Below, piece by piece: positions 1 through 13,814 of a stretch of 64,000 nt of DNA (positions are counted from its first letter, which is position 1; each line of letters begins with the position of its first letter). Source of the stretch: an uncultured Altererythrobacter sp. (lineage in GTDB: Bacteria > Pseudomonadota > Alphaproteobacteria > Sphingomonadales > Sphingomonadaceae); the NCBI GenBank assembly GCA_913056125.1, contig CAJXNC010000005.1:1-64000 (forward strand). Reading direction: 5' to 3'. A program made the position numbers and the translations under genes. The notes below the pieces were generated by a model. That model searched no databases. It was not told the DNA's origin and saw nothing but the letters and a program-made list of their open reading frames with translations.

Positions 1-2
1 CC

Positions 3-173
3 TATTTCGGCGCTGCCTCCGCTTCGGCGGGCACGGAAAACGATCACGCCGCGTCATTCACTCTGCCTATCCTGAAAGAGAAGAAGCCCGTAGAGACACC
101 GCGCCACTCCAACGACGACAACGAGCGCGCCCTGCGCGAAGCGCTGATGAACCTGCAGCGCATGAGTAACTAA
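3..173 (+). CDS. C-terminal end of an unknown protein (partial)
   Basis: An open frame runs in from the left edge and stops with TAA at 171-173, giving the last 56 residues of a protein. The tail is hydrophilic: a stretch rich in Ala, Ser and Gly, then a Lys/Pro-containing segment, then a charged C-terminal helix-like end (ERALREALMNLQRMSN). No family motif is visible and I do not recognise it. It is followed immediately by a strong hairpin, consistent with the end of a transcription unit. The reading frame is reasonably secure because codon use matches neighbouring genes, but function cannot be stated. Confidence 0.55.
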   Translation, partial: YFGAASASAGTENDHAASFTLPILKEKKPVETPRHSNDDNERALREALMNLQRMSN

Positions 174-175
174 AC

Positions 176-195
176 GCAGGCGGCCAACCGCCTGC
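176..195 (+). terminator. Perfect 8-bp hairpin after the partial gene
   Basis: GCAGGCGG and CCGCCTGC form a perfect 8-bp stem around a CCAA loop, three bases after the upstream stop codon. There is no T-run, so it may be a Rho-independent terminator of weak type or simply an RNA-stabilising 3' end. The position argues for a 3'-end function. Confidence 0.45.
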
Positions 196-210
196 CAAAG
201 CTGCATTTTG

Positions 211-235
211 GCACTGCAAAGCTATTTTGCAGTGC
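211..235 (+). other. Perfect 10-bp inverted repeat upstream of gltB
   Basis: GCACTGCAAA and TTTGCAGTGC form a perfect 10-bp inverted repeat around GCTAT. It lies about 160 bp upstream of gltB. It could be a second terminator hairpin or an operator for glutamate synthase control; sequence alone does not decide. A smaller inverted repeat (ACCAGT/ACTGGT, 325-339) lies closer to the gene. Confidence 0.4.
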
Positions 236-395
236 ACCGAACCTTGCAAAAATTGCTTCCTGTCGCCATGAGGGCGCCTCGCGAAATTTTCGTGCCTTGC
301 CGGGCTGTTGATTCGCGTTTCGTTACCAGTGAAACTGGTTTCGAAGCGCGCTATTGTTCCGCCCGGAATATGCACGCGAAACAGGAAGTTGAAGA

Positions 396-5042
<4,647 letters not shown>

Positions 5043-5053
5043 GGGTTTAGAAG

Positions 5054-6490
5054 ATGGGCAAGGAAACAGGCTTCCTCGAACTCGATCGCCAGGATCGCAG
5101 CTACGAAGATCCCAAGAAGCGGCTGAAGGATTACAAGGAATTCGTAATCCAGCCGAGCGAGGAACAGCTCAAGGGCCAGGCGAGCCGCTGCATGAATTGC
5201 GGCATCCCCTACTGCCATAACGGCTGTCCGGTGAACAACATCATCCCGGACTGGAACCATTTGGTCTATGAGGGTAACTGGCAGAATGCGCTGGAAGTTC
5301 TGCATTCGACCAACAACTTCCCCGAATTCACGGGCCGCATCTGCCCGGCCCCGTGCGAGGCGAGCTGCACGCTCAACCTCATCGACCAGCCGGTGACGAT
5401 CAAGAGCATCGAATGCGCCATCGTCGATCGCGGCTGGAAGGAAGACTGGATCAAGCCGCAGGTGCCCGAGAAGCGCACCGGCAAGAACGTCGCCGTGGTC
5501 GGATCGGGTCCGGCGGGCATGGCCTGCGCCCAGCAGCTTGCGCGCGCCGGCCACTCCGTGACCCTGTTCGAAAAGAACGACCGTGTCGGCGGGCTGCTGC
5601 GCTACGGCATTCCCGACTTCAAGATGGAGAAGCACCTCATCAGCCGCCGTGCGGTGCAGATGCAGGCCGAAGGCGTTGTGTTCAAGACATCGACCGAGGT
5701 CGGCGTCGACATCTCGATCAAGAACTTGAAGGAAAACTTCGACGCGATCGTGATGTCGGGCGGCGCGGAAGATGCGCGCCAGCTGACCATTCCTGGCGCG
5801 GAAATGTCGGGCGTACGCCTGGCGATGGAATTCCTGACCCAGCAGAACAAGCGCAATGCCGGCGATAGCGAGGAACGCGCTGCACCGCGCGGCACGCTCT
5901 CCGCCCAGGGCAAGAACGTGATCGTGATCGGCGGCGGCGATACCGGCAGCGACTGCGTCGGCACGTCCAACCGCCAGGGTGCCAAGTCGGTAACCCAGAT
6001 CGAAATCATGCCGCAGCCTCCGGAACATGAGAACAAGCTGCTGACCTGGCCCGACTGGCCGATGAAGCTGCGCACCTCCTCGAGCCACGAAGAAGGCGTG
6101 GAGCGCGATTGGGCAGTGCTGACCAAGGAAGTTGTCGGCGAAGGCGACAAGGTCACGGGCCTGCGCTGCGTGCGCGCCGACTGGTCGCACGGCAAGCTGG
6201 AGGAGGTTCCCGACAGCGAGTTCACCCTTCCCGCGGATTTGATCCTGCTGGCCATGGGCTTTGTCGGCCCGAAGAAGCAGGGCATGATCGACCAGTCGGG
6301 CGTCGAGCTCGATGCGCGCGGCAATGTCCTCGCCAATACGGACGACTATCGCACCTCGGACGAGCAGATCTGGGCCTGCGGCGACATGCGCCGCGGCCAG
6401 AGCCTGGTGGTCTGGGCTATCCGCGAAGGCCGCCAGTGTGCCCGCAGCGTGGACGAAGCCCTGATGGGGGTCAGCGAACTGCCGCGCTAG
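5054..6490 (+). CDS. gltD: Glutamate synthase (NADPH), small subunit
   Basis: Beta subunit (478 residues) that takes electrons from NADPH and passes them through FAD and 4Fe-4S clusters to GltB. The N-terminal cysteine-rich region shows [14 protein letters not shown] and, later, [11 protein letters not shown], the two cluster-binding segments. An FAD Rossmann motif, GSGPAG, sits near residue 148 and an NADPH motif, GGGDTGSD, near residue 290. Start ATG at 5054 follows an AGAAG-like ribosome site and lies 11 bp after gltB. Family length and motifs are complete; nothing is odd. Confidence 0.97.
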   Translation: MGKETGFLELDRQDRSYEDPKKRLKDYKEFVIQPSEEQLKGQASRCMNCGIPYCHNGCPVNNIIPDWNHLVYEGNWQNALEVLHSTNNFPEFTGRICPAPCEASCTLNLIDQPVTIKSIECAIVDRGWKEDWIKPQVPEKRTGKNVAVVGSGPAGMACAQQLARAGHSVTLFEKNDRVGGLLRYGIPDFKMEKHLISRRAVQMQAEGVVFKTSTEVGVDISIKNLKENFDAIVMSGGAEDARQLTIPGAEMSGVRLAMEFLTQQNKRNAGDSEERAAPRGTLSAQGKNVIVIGGGDTGSDCVGTSNRQGAKSVTQIEIMPQPPEHENKLLTWPDWPMKLRTSSSHEEGVERDWAVLTKEVVGEGDKVTGLRCVRADWSHGKLEEVPDSEFTLPADLILLAMGFVGPKKQGMIDQSGVELDARGNVLANTDDYRTSDEQIWACGDMRRGQSLVVWAIREGRQCARSVDEALMGVSELPR

Positions 6491-6505
6491 GCCGCAGCAG
6501 CACCG

Positions 6506-7462
6506 TCACGACTTTTCGAGCACCTTGTCCACGGTCTCCTCCGCGGGGCTGAAGGGCGTGTCCTTCGCGGTCACGAACATGCTCGTATAGTGATCATCGG
6601 CGATGGCCGAACTGTTGGCCTGTTCGCGTACCGTGGTGCGGCGCATGTCGCGCCGATGCTCGGCATCGTACTCGCCCCCGCGATGCAGCGAGCAGAGATT
6701 GTCCCAGATGGTCATGTCGCCGGGCCGGTAATGGACCGCGAAGACATATTTGTCTTGCGTCGCATGGGCGATCAGCTCGTCGATCAGCGCGCGCCCTTCG
6801 TCACGGTCCATGCCGACAATGTCGCGCGTATGCGCCCCGACATAGAGCGACTTCCGGCCCGATCCGGCATGGGTCAGCACCATGGGGTGGGTGGCGGAGG
6901 GCTTCGCGTCCACTTCCTCCTCGGTATAGGGATAGCCCGCTCGGCGGCGCGACCAGAAATAGGAATGTGTCGCCTCGAGGCCTTCGAGACGGTCCTTCAT
7001 CGCCTGCGGCAAATCGTCATAAGCACCGCGCGAATCGGCAAACCAGGTCGGCCCGCCATGCGGCGGCGCTTCGTGGCACAGCAGCAGGGCCTGCGCAGCG
7101 CGCACATCCATGAAGGAGCTGTCCGAATGGAACAGCCGGTTGCCACCAGCGGCGAGCCGCGTGCTGGGATCCTGGTTGATATTGCCATGGATATCGAGGT
7201 TGGAAGCGTCGAACAGTTCGGGCTCGGGCATGCGCGAGGGCTTGCCCGGATGGCGCGGCGCCAGCTCGACATGGCCGAAGATGCGGCTGAAGGCGACATG
7301 GCCGGCATCGTCGAGGCCGGTATCGCGCCACACGGTGACGCCCCATTCATCCTGCAAATCGCGAATCTGCTGCCTGGTCGCCTCGTCGAGCGGCTGGCTG
7401 ATGTCCACGCCGGAAATCTCGGCGCCGAATCGCGGCAGGATGGGTTTGACTTCGATCGCCAT
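6506..7462 (-). CDS. TauD/TfdA-family 2-oxoglutarate-dependent dioxygenase
   Basis: A 318-residue non-heme iron dioxygenase of the TauD/TfdA fold. The iron-binding triad is visible: His112 and Asp114 in FHSDSSF, and His260 in LHRGGEY; the 2-oxoglutarate-binding Arg is expected in RDMRR just after. Family members hydroxylate taurine, 2,4-D, alkyl sulfates or related acids, releasing CO2 and succinate. The substrate cannot be told from sequence. It stands alone, convergent with gltD, with no sulfonate transporter next to it, so sulfur scavenging is possible but unproven. A perfect palindrome 44 bp upstream may be its operator. Confidence 0.88.
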   Translation of the reverse strand: MAIEVKPILPRFGAEISGVDISQPLDEATRQQIRDLQDEWGVTVWRDTGLDDAGHVAFSRIFGHVELAPRHPGKPSRMPEPELFDASNLDIHGNINQDPSTRLAAGGNRLFHSDSSFMDVRAAQALLLCHEAPPHGGPTWFADSRGAYDDLPQAMKDRLEGLEATHSYFWSRRRAGYPYTEEEVDAKPSATHPMVLTHAGSGRKSLYVGAHTRDIVGMDRDEGRALIDELIAHATQDKYVFAVHYRPGDMTIWDNLCSLHRGGEYDAEHRRDMRRTTVREQANSSAIADDHYTSMFVTAKDTPFSPAEETVDKVLEKS

Positions 7463-7505
7463 GGGGGCCTCTTCCCTGTGCTTGTGCAGGAAGCGGCCTA
7501 GATGG

Positions 7506-7517
7506 TTAGCGCGCTAA
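7506..7517. promoter_or_regulatory. 12-bp palindrome upstream of the TauD-family gene
   Basis: TTAGCGCGCTAA is a perfect 12-bp palindrome in an AT-richer stretch 44-55 bp upstream of the dioxygenase start. Its form (TTA-N-CGCG-N-TAA) is like operators of LacI/GntR-type repressors. No such regulator gene is in the neighbourhood, so the assignment is a guess from position and symmetry. Confidence 0.4.
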
Positions 7518-7683
7518 TTAAATTGACGCCGCGCAAATGCGAAGAAAGGATCTTCTACCGGCGGTAATCGCTGACAAGCGCATAATCAGTTGAAAGCCAG
7601 ACCATAAGGCCTCCGATTTCGCCTGCAATTGCATCCATCAGGCTATCTCCCTAGGCTGCGGCCCTCGAACCGGCGGAGAGGCC

Positions 7684-9915
7684 ATGGACCGCTTGCGGGC
7701 AGTTGCGGAGAGACTGGGGCCGGCGCTGGCTGGCTTTGCTGCGCTGGCGCTGGTGATGCTGTTGCTGGCTCTGGACCCGGCACCGGTGCAGCGGCTGCAG
7801 ATGCAGGTTTTCGATGTCTATCAGCGTGCTGCGCCGTGGGAGGGTGCGAACGAAGCACCCGCGATAGTGGTCGATGTCGACGAGATGTCGATCGAGCTGC
7901 TCGGCCAGTGGCCCTGGCCGCGCACCGATCTTGCCAGGCTAACAAGGCGGCTGGGCGAGGCGGGGGCCGAGGTGGTCGCCTATGACATCGTATTTTCGGA
8001 AGCCGACCGGACTTCTCCCGAAGCTCTGGCCGAGCGCTATGCAGGCGAGGCGATAGGCGAGGAGCTTGCCGCCTTGCCGGGCCATGATGCGCAGTTTGCC
8101 GAGAGTTTCGACGAGGTACCGGTGGTGCTGGCCTATTTCCTGGAGCGGCAGGCGATCGGGCGCGAAATCGAGCCGCGCATGGGTATTTCGGTTAGCGGCA
8201 ATCCGCCACGGGGCTTTGTAGCAAGCTACAGAGGCGCGCTACCGCCTGTGCCCGTGCTGGAGCAGGCCGCGGCTGGCACCGGATTCGTCAGCCTCGACGC
8301 CGACGATGACGGGATCGTCCGTCGCGTGCCGCTCGTCGCCTTCTATGGCGAGACTTTGGTACCTTCGCTTTCGCTCGAACAGGTGCGCGTGGCGCTGAAT
8401 GCCGGCTCTCCGAATCTGCTGACCAGCGCAGGCAGCGGGGAGACGACATATGCAGACAGCGCTGCGGCGGTTGCCATGCGCCTTGACGGGATCGAGGTCC
8501 CGCTCAACGAGGCGGGCGAAATGTGGGTCCATTACCCGCCCGAGGGATCACGCGAAATGCTGCCCGCATGGCGGATCATCACCGGCGACATTTCAGACAC
8601 CGAGCTGGCCGAAGCGGTGGCCGGACGGCTGGTGCTGGTCGGAGGTAGCGCGGTCGGCCTGCAGGATCTCGTCTCGACCCCGTTGACCGAACGGACTGCC
8701 GGGGTGAATGTCCATGCGGCAGCGGTCGAGCAGATGCTCGCCGGTCATTTCCTCGAACGTCCGGACTGGGCGAGCGCGTTAGAAGGCGTGCTCGCACTGC
8801 TGCTCGGCGTGGCGCTGGCGCTGATGCTGCCAAGGCTGGGGGCAGGGCTGGGAGCGCTGGCGGCATTGCTCGGCATAGGCGCAGTCATCGGGGTGAGCTG
8901 GCTCGCCTTCACCAACGCCCTATACCTGCTCGACCCGATCTGGCCGGTTCTCGCAATCCTCATGGTCTATGCGGTTCAAACGGTGGCGGTCTATTATCGC
9001 GAGGAACGCCAGCGCTCCTATATCCACGCCGCCTTCGACCGCTACCTCTCGCCCGAACTCGTGCGCCAGATCGCCGACGATCCGAACAAGCTCGAACTGG
9101 GCGGGGAGGAACGCGACATGAGCGTGTTGATGTGTGACATTCGCGGCTTCAGCCGCATTTCGGAGCGCTACACGCCGAAGCAGGTGATCGACTTCCTGAT
9201 CGCCTTCCTCACGCCGATGAGCGAGATATTGCTGGCTCGCAAGGCGACGCTCGACAAGTATATCGGCGATGCGATCCTGGCCTTCTGGAACGCCCCGCTC
9301 GACGATCCGGACCATCCCGCCAATGCCGCGCGCGCCGCGCTGGAAATGATCGCGAAGACGAAGCAGCTGAACGCCGCCATGGCCGGGCAGGACAGTGCCG
9401 TATGGCCGGGCGAGGTAAAGATCGGCGTCGGCATCAATTCGGGATTGTGCTGCGTCGGCAATATGGGCTCACGCAAGCGGCTCTCCTACACGCTGATCGG
9501 CGACACGGTAAACGTCGCCTCGCGGCTCGAGGGACTGACCAAGCAATATGGCGTGCCAATTGCCGTGGGCCAGACCCTGACCGGGCGGCTCGACACATTT
9601 GCGCTGCTCGAACTCGATCGGGTGCGCGCGGTCGGGCGCGACGAGCCGGTGACGATTTCCGCCCTGCTCGGTGACGAAGCGATGGAAGCAAGCGAGGATT
9701 TCCAGCGCCTGCGCAGCACGCATCTCGCCATGCTCGAAGCCTATCGCGCACAGGACTGGGACGTCGCACTGTCAGCCCTGGAGCGAGGCAAGGCGCTATA
9801 TGAGAGTTTCGAGATTCCCGGCCTGCACGCGCTCTTTGCCGAGCGCATTGCCGGGCTGCGCGAGGATCCTCCCGGCGAGGGTTGGGATGGCGTCTATCAG
9901 GCTACTGCGAAGTAG
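7684..9915 (+). CDS. CHASE2-domain adenylate cyclase (class III)
   Basis: Membrane receptor cyclase of 743 residues, making cAMP from ATP in response to an unknown extracytoplasmic signal. Order: one N-terminal membrane helix (about 15-33), a periplasmic CHASE2 sensor (about 35-345), three closely spaced membrane helices (about 357-440) and a cytoplasmic class III catalytic domain (about 475-650). The metal-binding aspartates are Asp485 (MCDIRGF) and Asp529 (KYIGDAI), 44 residues apart as in the family; Lys525 and the later GDTVNVASRLE segment fit ATP rather than GTP. Start ATG at 7684 follows GGAGAGG. The gene ends one base before the convergent FecR-domain gene, a pairing that may be functional. 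Confidence 0.93.
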   Translation: MDRLRAVAERLGPALAGFAALALVMLLLALDPAPVQRLQMQVFDVYQRAAPWEGANEAPAIVVDVDEMSIELLGQWPWPRTDLARLTRRLGEAGAEVVAYDIVFSEADRTSPEALAERYAGEAIGEELAALPGHDAQFAESFDEVPVVLAYFLERQAIGREIEPRMGISVSGNPPRGFVASYRGALPPVPVLEQAAAGTGFVSLDADDDGIVRRVPLVAFYGETLVPSLSLEQVRVALNAGSPNLLTSAGSGETTYADSAAAVAMRLDGIEVPLNEAGEMWVHYPPEGSREMLPAWRIITGDISDTELAEAVAGRLVLVGGSAVGLQDLVSTPLTERTAGVNVHAAAVEQMLAGHFLERPDWASALEGVLALLLGVALALMLPRLGAGLGALAALLGIGAVIGVSWLAFTNALYLLDPIWPVLAILMVYAVQTVAVYYREERQRSYIHAAFDRYLSPELVRQIADDPNKLELGGEERDMSVLMCDIRGFSRISERYTPKQVIDFLIAFLTPMSEILLARKATLDKYIGDAILAFWNAPLDDPDHPANAARAALEMIAKTKQLNAAMAGQDSAVWPGEVKIGVGINSGLCCVGNMGSRKRLSYTLIGDTVNVASRLEGLTKQYGVPIAVGQTLTGRLDTFALLELDRVRAVGRDEPVTISALLGDEAMEASEDFQRLRSTHLAMLEAYRAQDWDVALSALERGKALYESFEIPGLHALFAERIAGLREDPPGEGWDGVYQATAK

Positions 9916-10863
9916 TCAGTCAATCTGCGAACAGGGGATCGGGCGTCCATTGGCGTCCTCGCAACGATCATTGTCGCCGCCTCCCAGGATGCTACCGGCA
10001 TCGACAGTGGGGCCGCTATCATCATCGCCGCCGCCGCGTGTGCCGAGGATGATGCCGATAACCGCCGCGGCGGCAACGCCTGCAACCACCTCGTCGGGAA
10101 TGCCGCCATCCTCGAAACTGCGCGCCCAGCGGGGCGAGATCTGGTCCTGCACCCGGGCGAGGCCTCCGTTGGAAATCCGGAAGGGTCCGATCGGGGCTGC
10201 ACCTTCGCGCGGAATATATGCGGCGAGGCCCGGCCCATCGAGGACAATCGTGACGCCAGCACCCGTCACTTCGGCAAGTCCGGGCGTCACGCCGCTAAGC
10301 GCATTGGCGCCGGGGCCACGCAGCACTACCAGCGTCGCCTCGTCATCATCGCTGCGCACGCTGCCGACGAAATCCTCGTCCTCGGCAATATCCTCGGCCT
10401 CGTCGCCCACCAGCATGTCGATGGCGGTGCCACGAATGCCGATACGCCCGGCAGGCGTGGTGATCTCGGCGCTGTTATCGCCTTCGTCGGCACCCGAGAA
10501 AAAGCGCAGCGCGCCTTCGAGGAAGCTGGCGAAAAGCGAACGCCCTTCGTTCGGATCGTAAACATAGCGGTCAATCCGCACACGAGAGCGCGCGCCGATA
10601 CCGAAATTGGAGCGGTCGAGCAGCAAGATCTGCAATTGCGAATTGCGCTCGGTCTCGATCAAGTCGCCCCAGGCAACGCGCTGCTGGCGTTCAACCTCGA
10701 TCGGCCGACGGAGCTGGTCATTGTCGAGCGTGACATCGCCGACCACGCTGGCGACATTGCCCACTTCTACGCGCTGTTGCGCAGCTGCTGGCGTTGCCAG
10801 CACGCTCGAAGCGAGCAGGCTGGCAATAGTCAGCGAAGTGATTGTGCGGCGGGGCGATCTCAT
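9916..10863 (-). CDS. FecR-domain periplasmic protein
   Basis: Secreted or envelope protein of 315 residues with a signal peptide ending in TPAAAQQ (about residue 29). A FecR-like domain covers roughly 40-150 (features: VGDVTL, ITTPAGRIGIRGTAIDM). The C-terminal third has a hydrophobic helix (VVAGVAAAAVIGIILG) followed by a Gly/Asp-rich tail. FecR domains normally transmit signals or bind ligands at the envelope. The start at 10863 is preferred because its ATG overlaps the stop of the upstream repeat protein as ATGA. The start codon ten residues earlier would add a non-signal extension. Co-transcribed with the upstream gene and convergent with the cyclase. No TonB receptor or sigma factor is adjacent, unlike true fec systems. 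Confidence 0.85.
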   Translation of the reverse strand: MRSPRRTITSLTIASLLASSVLATPAAAQQRVEVGNVASVVGDVTLDNDQLRRPIEVERQQRVAWGDLIETERNSQLQILLLDRSNFGIGARSRVRIDRYVYDPNEGRSLFASFLEGALRFFSGADEGDNSAEITTPAGRIGIRGTAIDMLVGDEAEDIAEDEDFVGSVRSDDDEATLVVLRGPGANALSGVTPGLAEVTGAGVTIVLDGPGLAAYIPREGAAPIGPFRISNGGLARVQDQISPRWARSFEDGGIPDEVVAGVAAAAVIGIILGTRGGGDDDSGPTVDAGSILGGGDNDRCEDANGRPIPCSQID

Positions 10864-11237
10864 TGGCCACCTCCCGCCGTTACCGAGCGACAAGTTTCGC
10901 GCGACTGCTCAAGCGCTCCGGGAGCGTAATCGTCCTCGTCAAGGCGATCGAACTCGACCAGCGCCCCTTGCGCGTCGTCGATCCAGCACAGCAGCATTGC
11001 ATGGTTGAATCGTGCTTCGTCGGATTCGGGAAACAGGGTGAGTACACGTTCGAGTGTCGCCAGTGCCCCGAGTAGATCGCCGCGCGAGGTCTGCTCAAGC
11101 GCGGCGGCAATACCCGTTTCCTCGTCAACGGTCTGGTCCGACAAAGTGTCGAGGTCTTCAAGAGTTTGCGCGGCAAGCGGTGCGCTGGCGGCAAACACCA
11201 AAATCGAAATAACCGTTCGGACAGGTGAGAGTGCCAT
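10860..11237 (-). CDS. Small secreted TPR-like protein
   Basis: A 125-residue protein with a signal peptide (cleavage likely after PLAAQ, residue 24). The mature part has one or two helix pairs resembling tetratricopeptide repeats (GDLLGALATLERVLTLFPES and DDAQGALVEFDRL). It overlaps the FecR-domain gene by four bases (ATGA), so the two products are probably made together and may interact. TPR proteins partner FecR-domain proteins in many proteobacteria. No enzymatic residue pattern is present. Confidence 0.75.
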   Translation of the reverse strand: MALSPVRTVISILVFAASAPLAAQTLEDLDTLSDQTVDEETGIAAALEQTSRGDLLGALATLERVLTLFPESDEARFNHAMLLCWIDDAQGALVEFDRLDEDDYAPGALEQSRETCRSVTAGGGQ

Positions 11238-11333
11238 GGGCTTTCCTCTTTCCGCTCTGTCTATGTCACATAAGTCCTTGACGCTGCAAGGAGGCTGCTA
11301 CCGCCAACGCAAAGTCCGGGTTGCCAATGTCCA

Positions 11334-11666
11334 TCAGCTTCTGCCCGCACATCCGACGCAGGTCGCAACGGAGGGATCGTTTGTGAGGCGACCCGCAGCG
11401 ATCTCTTCGCCACAAGTCACGCACCAGCCCCATTCGCCCTGGTCGAGCCGCTCGAAGGCCGCGCGGATACGGCCACGCTCGGCCTGACGGCGGCGCTCTT
11501 CCGCCTGCGCCATGGCCTGCTGCTGCAGCGCGTCCATGCGGCTAAGGCGACCGACAGCATCCTGCTGCAGCGTGACGGGCGCACGCCCTTCCGCGCTTAT
11601 CGCGTCGAGCCGATCAAGCTCTGCGAGCCGCGCCTCCAGCGCCGTGCGGGCATCCTCCTCGGTCAT
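11334..11666 (-). CDS. TraR/DksA-family zinc-finger protein
   Basis: A 110-residue protein with an N-terminal helical, glutamate-rich segment and a C-terminal C4 zinc finger: CVTCGEEI and CVGC separated by about 17 residues. This is the TraR/DksA finger that places the protein in the RNA polymerase secondary channel. It is shorter than true DksA (about 150 residues), so it is better regarded as a short DksA/TraR paralogue than as the main ppGpp co-factor. Monocistronic on the reverse strand. Confidence 0.85.
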   Translation of the reverse strand: MTEEDARTALEARLAELDRLDAISAEGRAPVTLQQDAVGRLSRMDALQQQAMAQAEERRRQAERGRIRAAFERLDQGEWGWCVTCGEEIAAGRLTNDPSVATCVGCAGRS

Positions 11667-11837
11667 GGCGTAACTTTCCTACAGGCGCTCCCACCTGTCA
11701 AAGGCGCGGCATGGAACGTCCCGGAACCCCTTCAATTTCCGTCGGGAAACCAAGCGCTGCGCCCGGTCGGATTTTCCGATCAGGACAGCGTGTCAGGTGT
11801 GAGGGGTTGGTTGTCTTTCGCACCTGTCCCGCAACCC

Positions 11838-12398
11838 TCAGAGGTCGATACGGAACCACTCGATCGTCTCGCCATCCTGGTAGGCGGCGGGCTTCTCGCC
11901 CCTATGCGTGTGGTAGCCGCCGGCATTCTCGATCGTGCGCCAGGACGCAATATTGTCCGTGTCGGTGGTGATCGTGATCCAGCGCATGCCCAGCGCACGC
12001 GCTTCAGGCAGGATTTCGCGCACCGCCCATGCGGCAAGCCCCCTGCCCTGATGCCATGGCACCACCGAATAGCCGATATGGCCGAGTAGGTGCGGCGGCA
12101 GCTCCTCCGTGCCGGGCTGCCAGCGAAAGCCGATGCTGCCGCAATACTCGTCTTCCCAGATCCAGCGGCGAATCCCGGGAATGCGCTTTACCATGCTGCC
12201 ATCGGGCAGTTGGATATCGCCCGCGCTGGCTTCGCGATCGGTCATGCCGGCGAGGAAGCGCGCAGGATCATCGGCAATCTCGCCCAGCTCGCGCAGGCGG
12301 TGGCGTTCGGAATCGATATTGTTGGGCGAATAGCCGCGTTCGAGCGCCCCGACATAGGAAGGCAGGTGCGCGCGCGTGGGTTCGATCAATTCCGGCAT
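11838..12398 (-). CDS. GNAT-family N-acetyltransferase
   Basis: A 186-residue acetyltransferase. The acetyl-CoA-binding motif A is seen as GYSVVPWHQGRGLAAWAV (near residues 108-125), preceded by the typical strand-turn around WIWEDEYCGSIGF. The acceptor is unknown. It lies nine bases downstream of ung on the same strand, so the two are probably co-transcribed, though no joint function is implied. Confidence 0.85.
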   Translation of the reverse strand: MPELIEPTRAHLPSYVGALERGYSPNNIDSERHRLRELGEIADDPARFLAGMTDREASAGDIQLPDGSMVKRIPGIRRWIWEDEYCGSIGFRWQPGTEELPPHLLGHIGYSVVPWHQGRGLAAWAVREILPEARALGMRWITITTDTDNIASWRTIENAGGYHTHRGEKPAAYQDGETIEWFRIDL

Positions 12399-12407
12399 GG
12401 CATGACC

Positions 12408-13088
12408 TCACAGCCGCCAGTCGACCGCGCCGCGCCCATTGGCTTCGAGGAAGGCATTGGCCTGGCTGAAGGGCTTCGAGCCAAAGAAGCCGCGATGGGC
12501 GGAAAGCGGGCTCGGATGCGGAGACCGGATGACCAGGTGGCGGCCGGAATTGAGCGCTTCGATGCGCTGCGCCTTCTTCTGCGCGTGGCTGCCCCAGAGG
12601 ATGAAGACGCTCGGCACATCGCGCTCGGCCACGGCCGCAACCGCCGCATCGGTGATCGCTTCCCAGCCGCGCATCTGGTGCGATCCGGCCTGCCCTGCCT
12701 CCACGGTCAGCGCGTTGTTGAGCAGCAGCACACCCTGCTTCGCCCAATTTTCGAGATTGCCATGCGCAGGGGGGGGCAATCCCAGATCGTCCTGCAGTTC
12801 CTTGAGTATGTTCCTGAGCGAAGGCGGCTGCTGGATTCCTTGCGGCACAGAAAAACTCAGCCCATGCGCCTGGCCCGGCCCGTGATAGGGATCCTGGCCA
12901 AGGATCACGACCTTGACCTTGTCGAGCGGGGTGAGGTCGAGCGCCTTCAGGCGGAGCCCGCGCGGCGGATAGATGGTCTTGCCGGCATCTTCCTCCGCCC
13001 GCAGCCAGCCGCCCAGCCGCCGCGCCTCGGGTGCCGCCAGCACGGGTTCGAGCGCCGGGCGCCAGCTATCGGGAACGTTCTCCGCCAT
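12408..13088 (-). CDS. ung: Uracil-DNA glycosylase (family 1)
   Basis: Removes uracil from DNA as the first step of base-excision repair. The 226-residue length is normal. The water-activating loop is GQDPYHG with catalytic Asp66, and the second catalytic motif is [10 protein letters not shown] with His191. [10 protein letters not shown] is the uracil-recognition strand with its Asn. All family 1 residues are present. The gene begins 81 bp from the divergent exonuclease gene. Confidence 0.97.
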   Translation of the reverse strand: MAENVPDSWRPALEPVLAAPEARRLGGWLRAEEDAGKTIYPPRGLRLKALDLTPLDKVKVVILGQDPYHGPGQAHGLSFSVPQGIQQPPSLRNILKELQDDLGLPPPAHGNLENWAKQGVLLLNNALTVEAGQAGSHQMRGWEAITDAAVAAVAERDVPSVFILWGSHAQKKAQRIEALNSGRHLVIRSPHPSPLSAHRGFFGSKPFSQANAFLEANGRGAVDWRL

Positions 13089-13169
13089 GGCAGCTTCCTA
13101 CTCCGCACCTTCCCCGGCAGCCAGCATCCCCTTTCCCTCTTTCCCCAATCGGCCTAAGGCAAACAGCAT

Positions 13170-13787
13170 ATGGCAGTTCATTTTCACGAAGAAGACTTGC
13201 CGGCCGATGTGCTGGCTCCCGGCCCCGTAGCGGTCGACACGGAAACCATGGGCCTCGTCACCCACCGTGACAGGCTTTGCGTGGTGCAGATATCCGACGG
13301 CAAGGGCGATGAGCACCTGGTGCGCTTCGCCAATGGCAGCGCCTATGACGCTCCCAACCTGAAGGCTGTTCTGGCCGATCCGGCGCGGCTCAAGCTTTAC
13401 CACTTCGCCCGCTTCGACCTCGCGGCAATCGAGTATTACCTCGGCGTGCTGGCGGCACCGGTCTTCTGCACCAAGATCGCCAGCAAGCTCGTACGCACCT
13501 ATACGGACCGCCACGGCCTCAAGAATTTGGTCGAGGAACTGCTTGGCGAATCGATTTCCAAGCAGCAGCAATCCAGCGATTGGGGCGCTCCGGAACTGTC
13601 GGAGGCGCAGCGCGAATATGCAGCATCCGACGTCCGCTACCTCCACCGCATGCGCGAGGTGCTGGTCGGGCGGCTTGAGCGCGAAGGCCGGATGGAGATT
13701 GCACAGGCCTGTTTCGATTTCCTGCCCACCCGTGCGCGGCTCGACATGGCCGGATGGGCGGACAAGGACATCTTCAGCCACGAGTAA
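13170..13787 (+). CDS. DEDDy 3'-5' exoribonuclease (NrnC/RNase D-like)
   Basis: A compact 205-residue exonuclease with all DEDDy residues: Asp23 and Glu25 (AVDTETMGL), Asp83 (FARFD), Asp154 and Tyr157 (AASDVRYLHRM). It lacks the HRDC domains of true RNase D, and its size and motifs match alphaproteobacterial NrnC, which digests very short RNAs in organisms without Orn. So an oligoribonuclease (nanoRNase) role is more likely than tRNA maturation, but this is inference from the family. lptC follows after 27 bp; this gene order is common in alphaproteobacteria. Confidence 0.9.
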   Translation: MAVHFHEEDLPADVLAPGPVAVDTETMGLVTHRDRLCVVQISDGKGDEHLVRFANGSAYDAPNLKAVLADPARLKLYHFARFDLAAIEYYLGVLAAPVFCTKIASKLVRTYTDRHGLKNLVEELLGESISKQQQSSDWGAPELSEAQREYAASDVRYLHRMREVLVGRLEREGRMEIAQACFDFLPTRARLDMAGWADKDIFSHE

Positions 13788-13814
13788 TCGCCAGAGGGCT
13801 CAAGGCAACAGATC

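Noticed and set aside
208-222. Possible sigma-54 promoter (TGGCAC) before gltB
   Set aside because: The -12 GC element is one base out of register and TTGC is missing at the right place.
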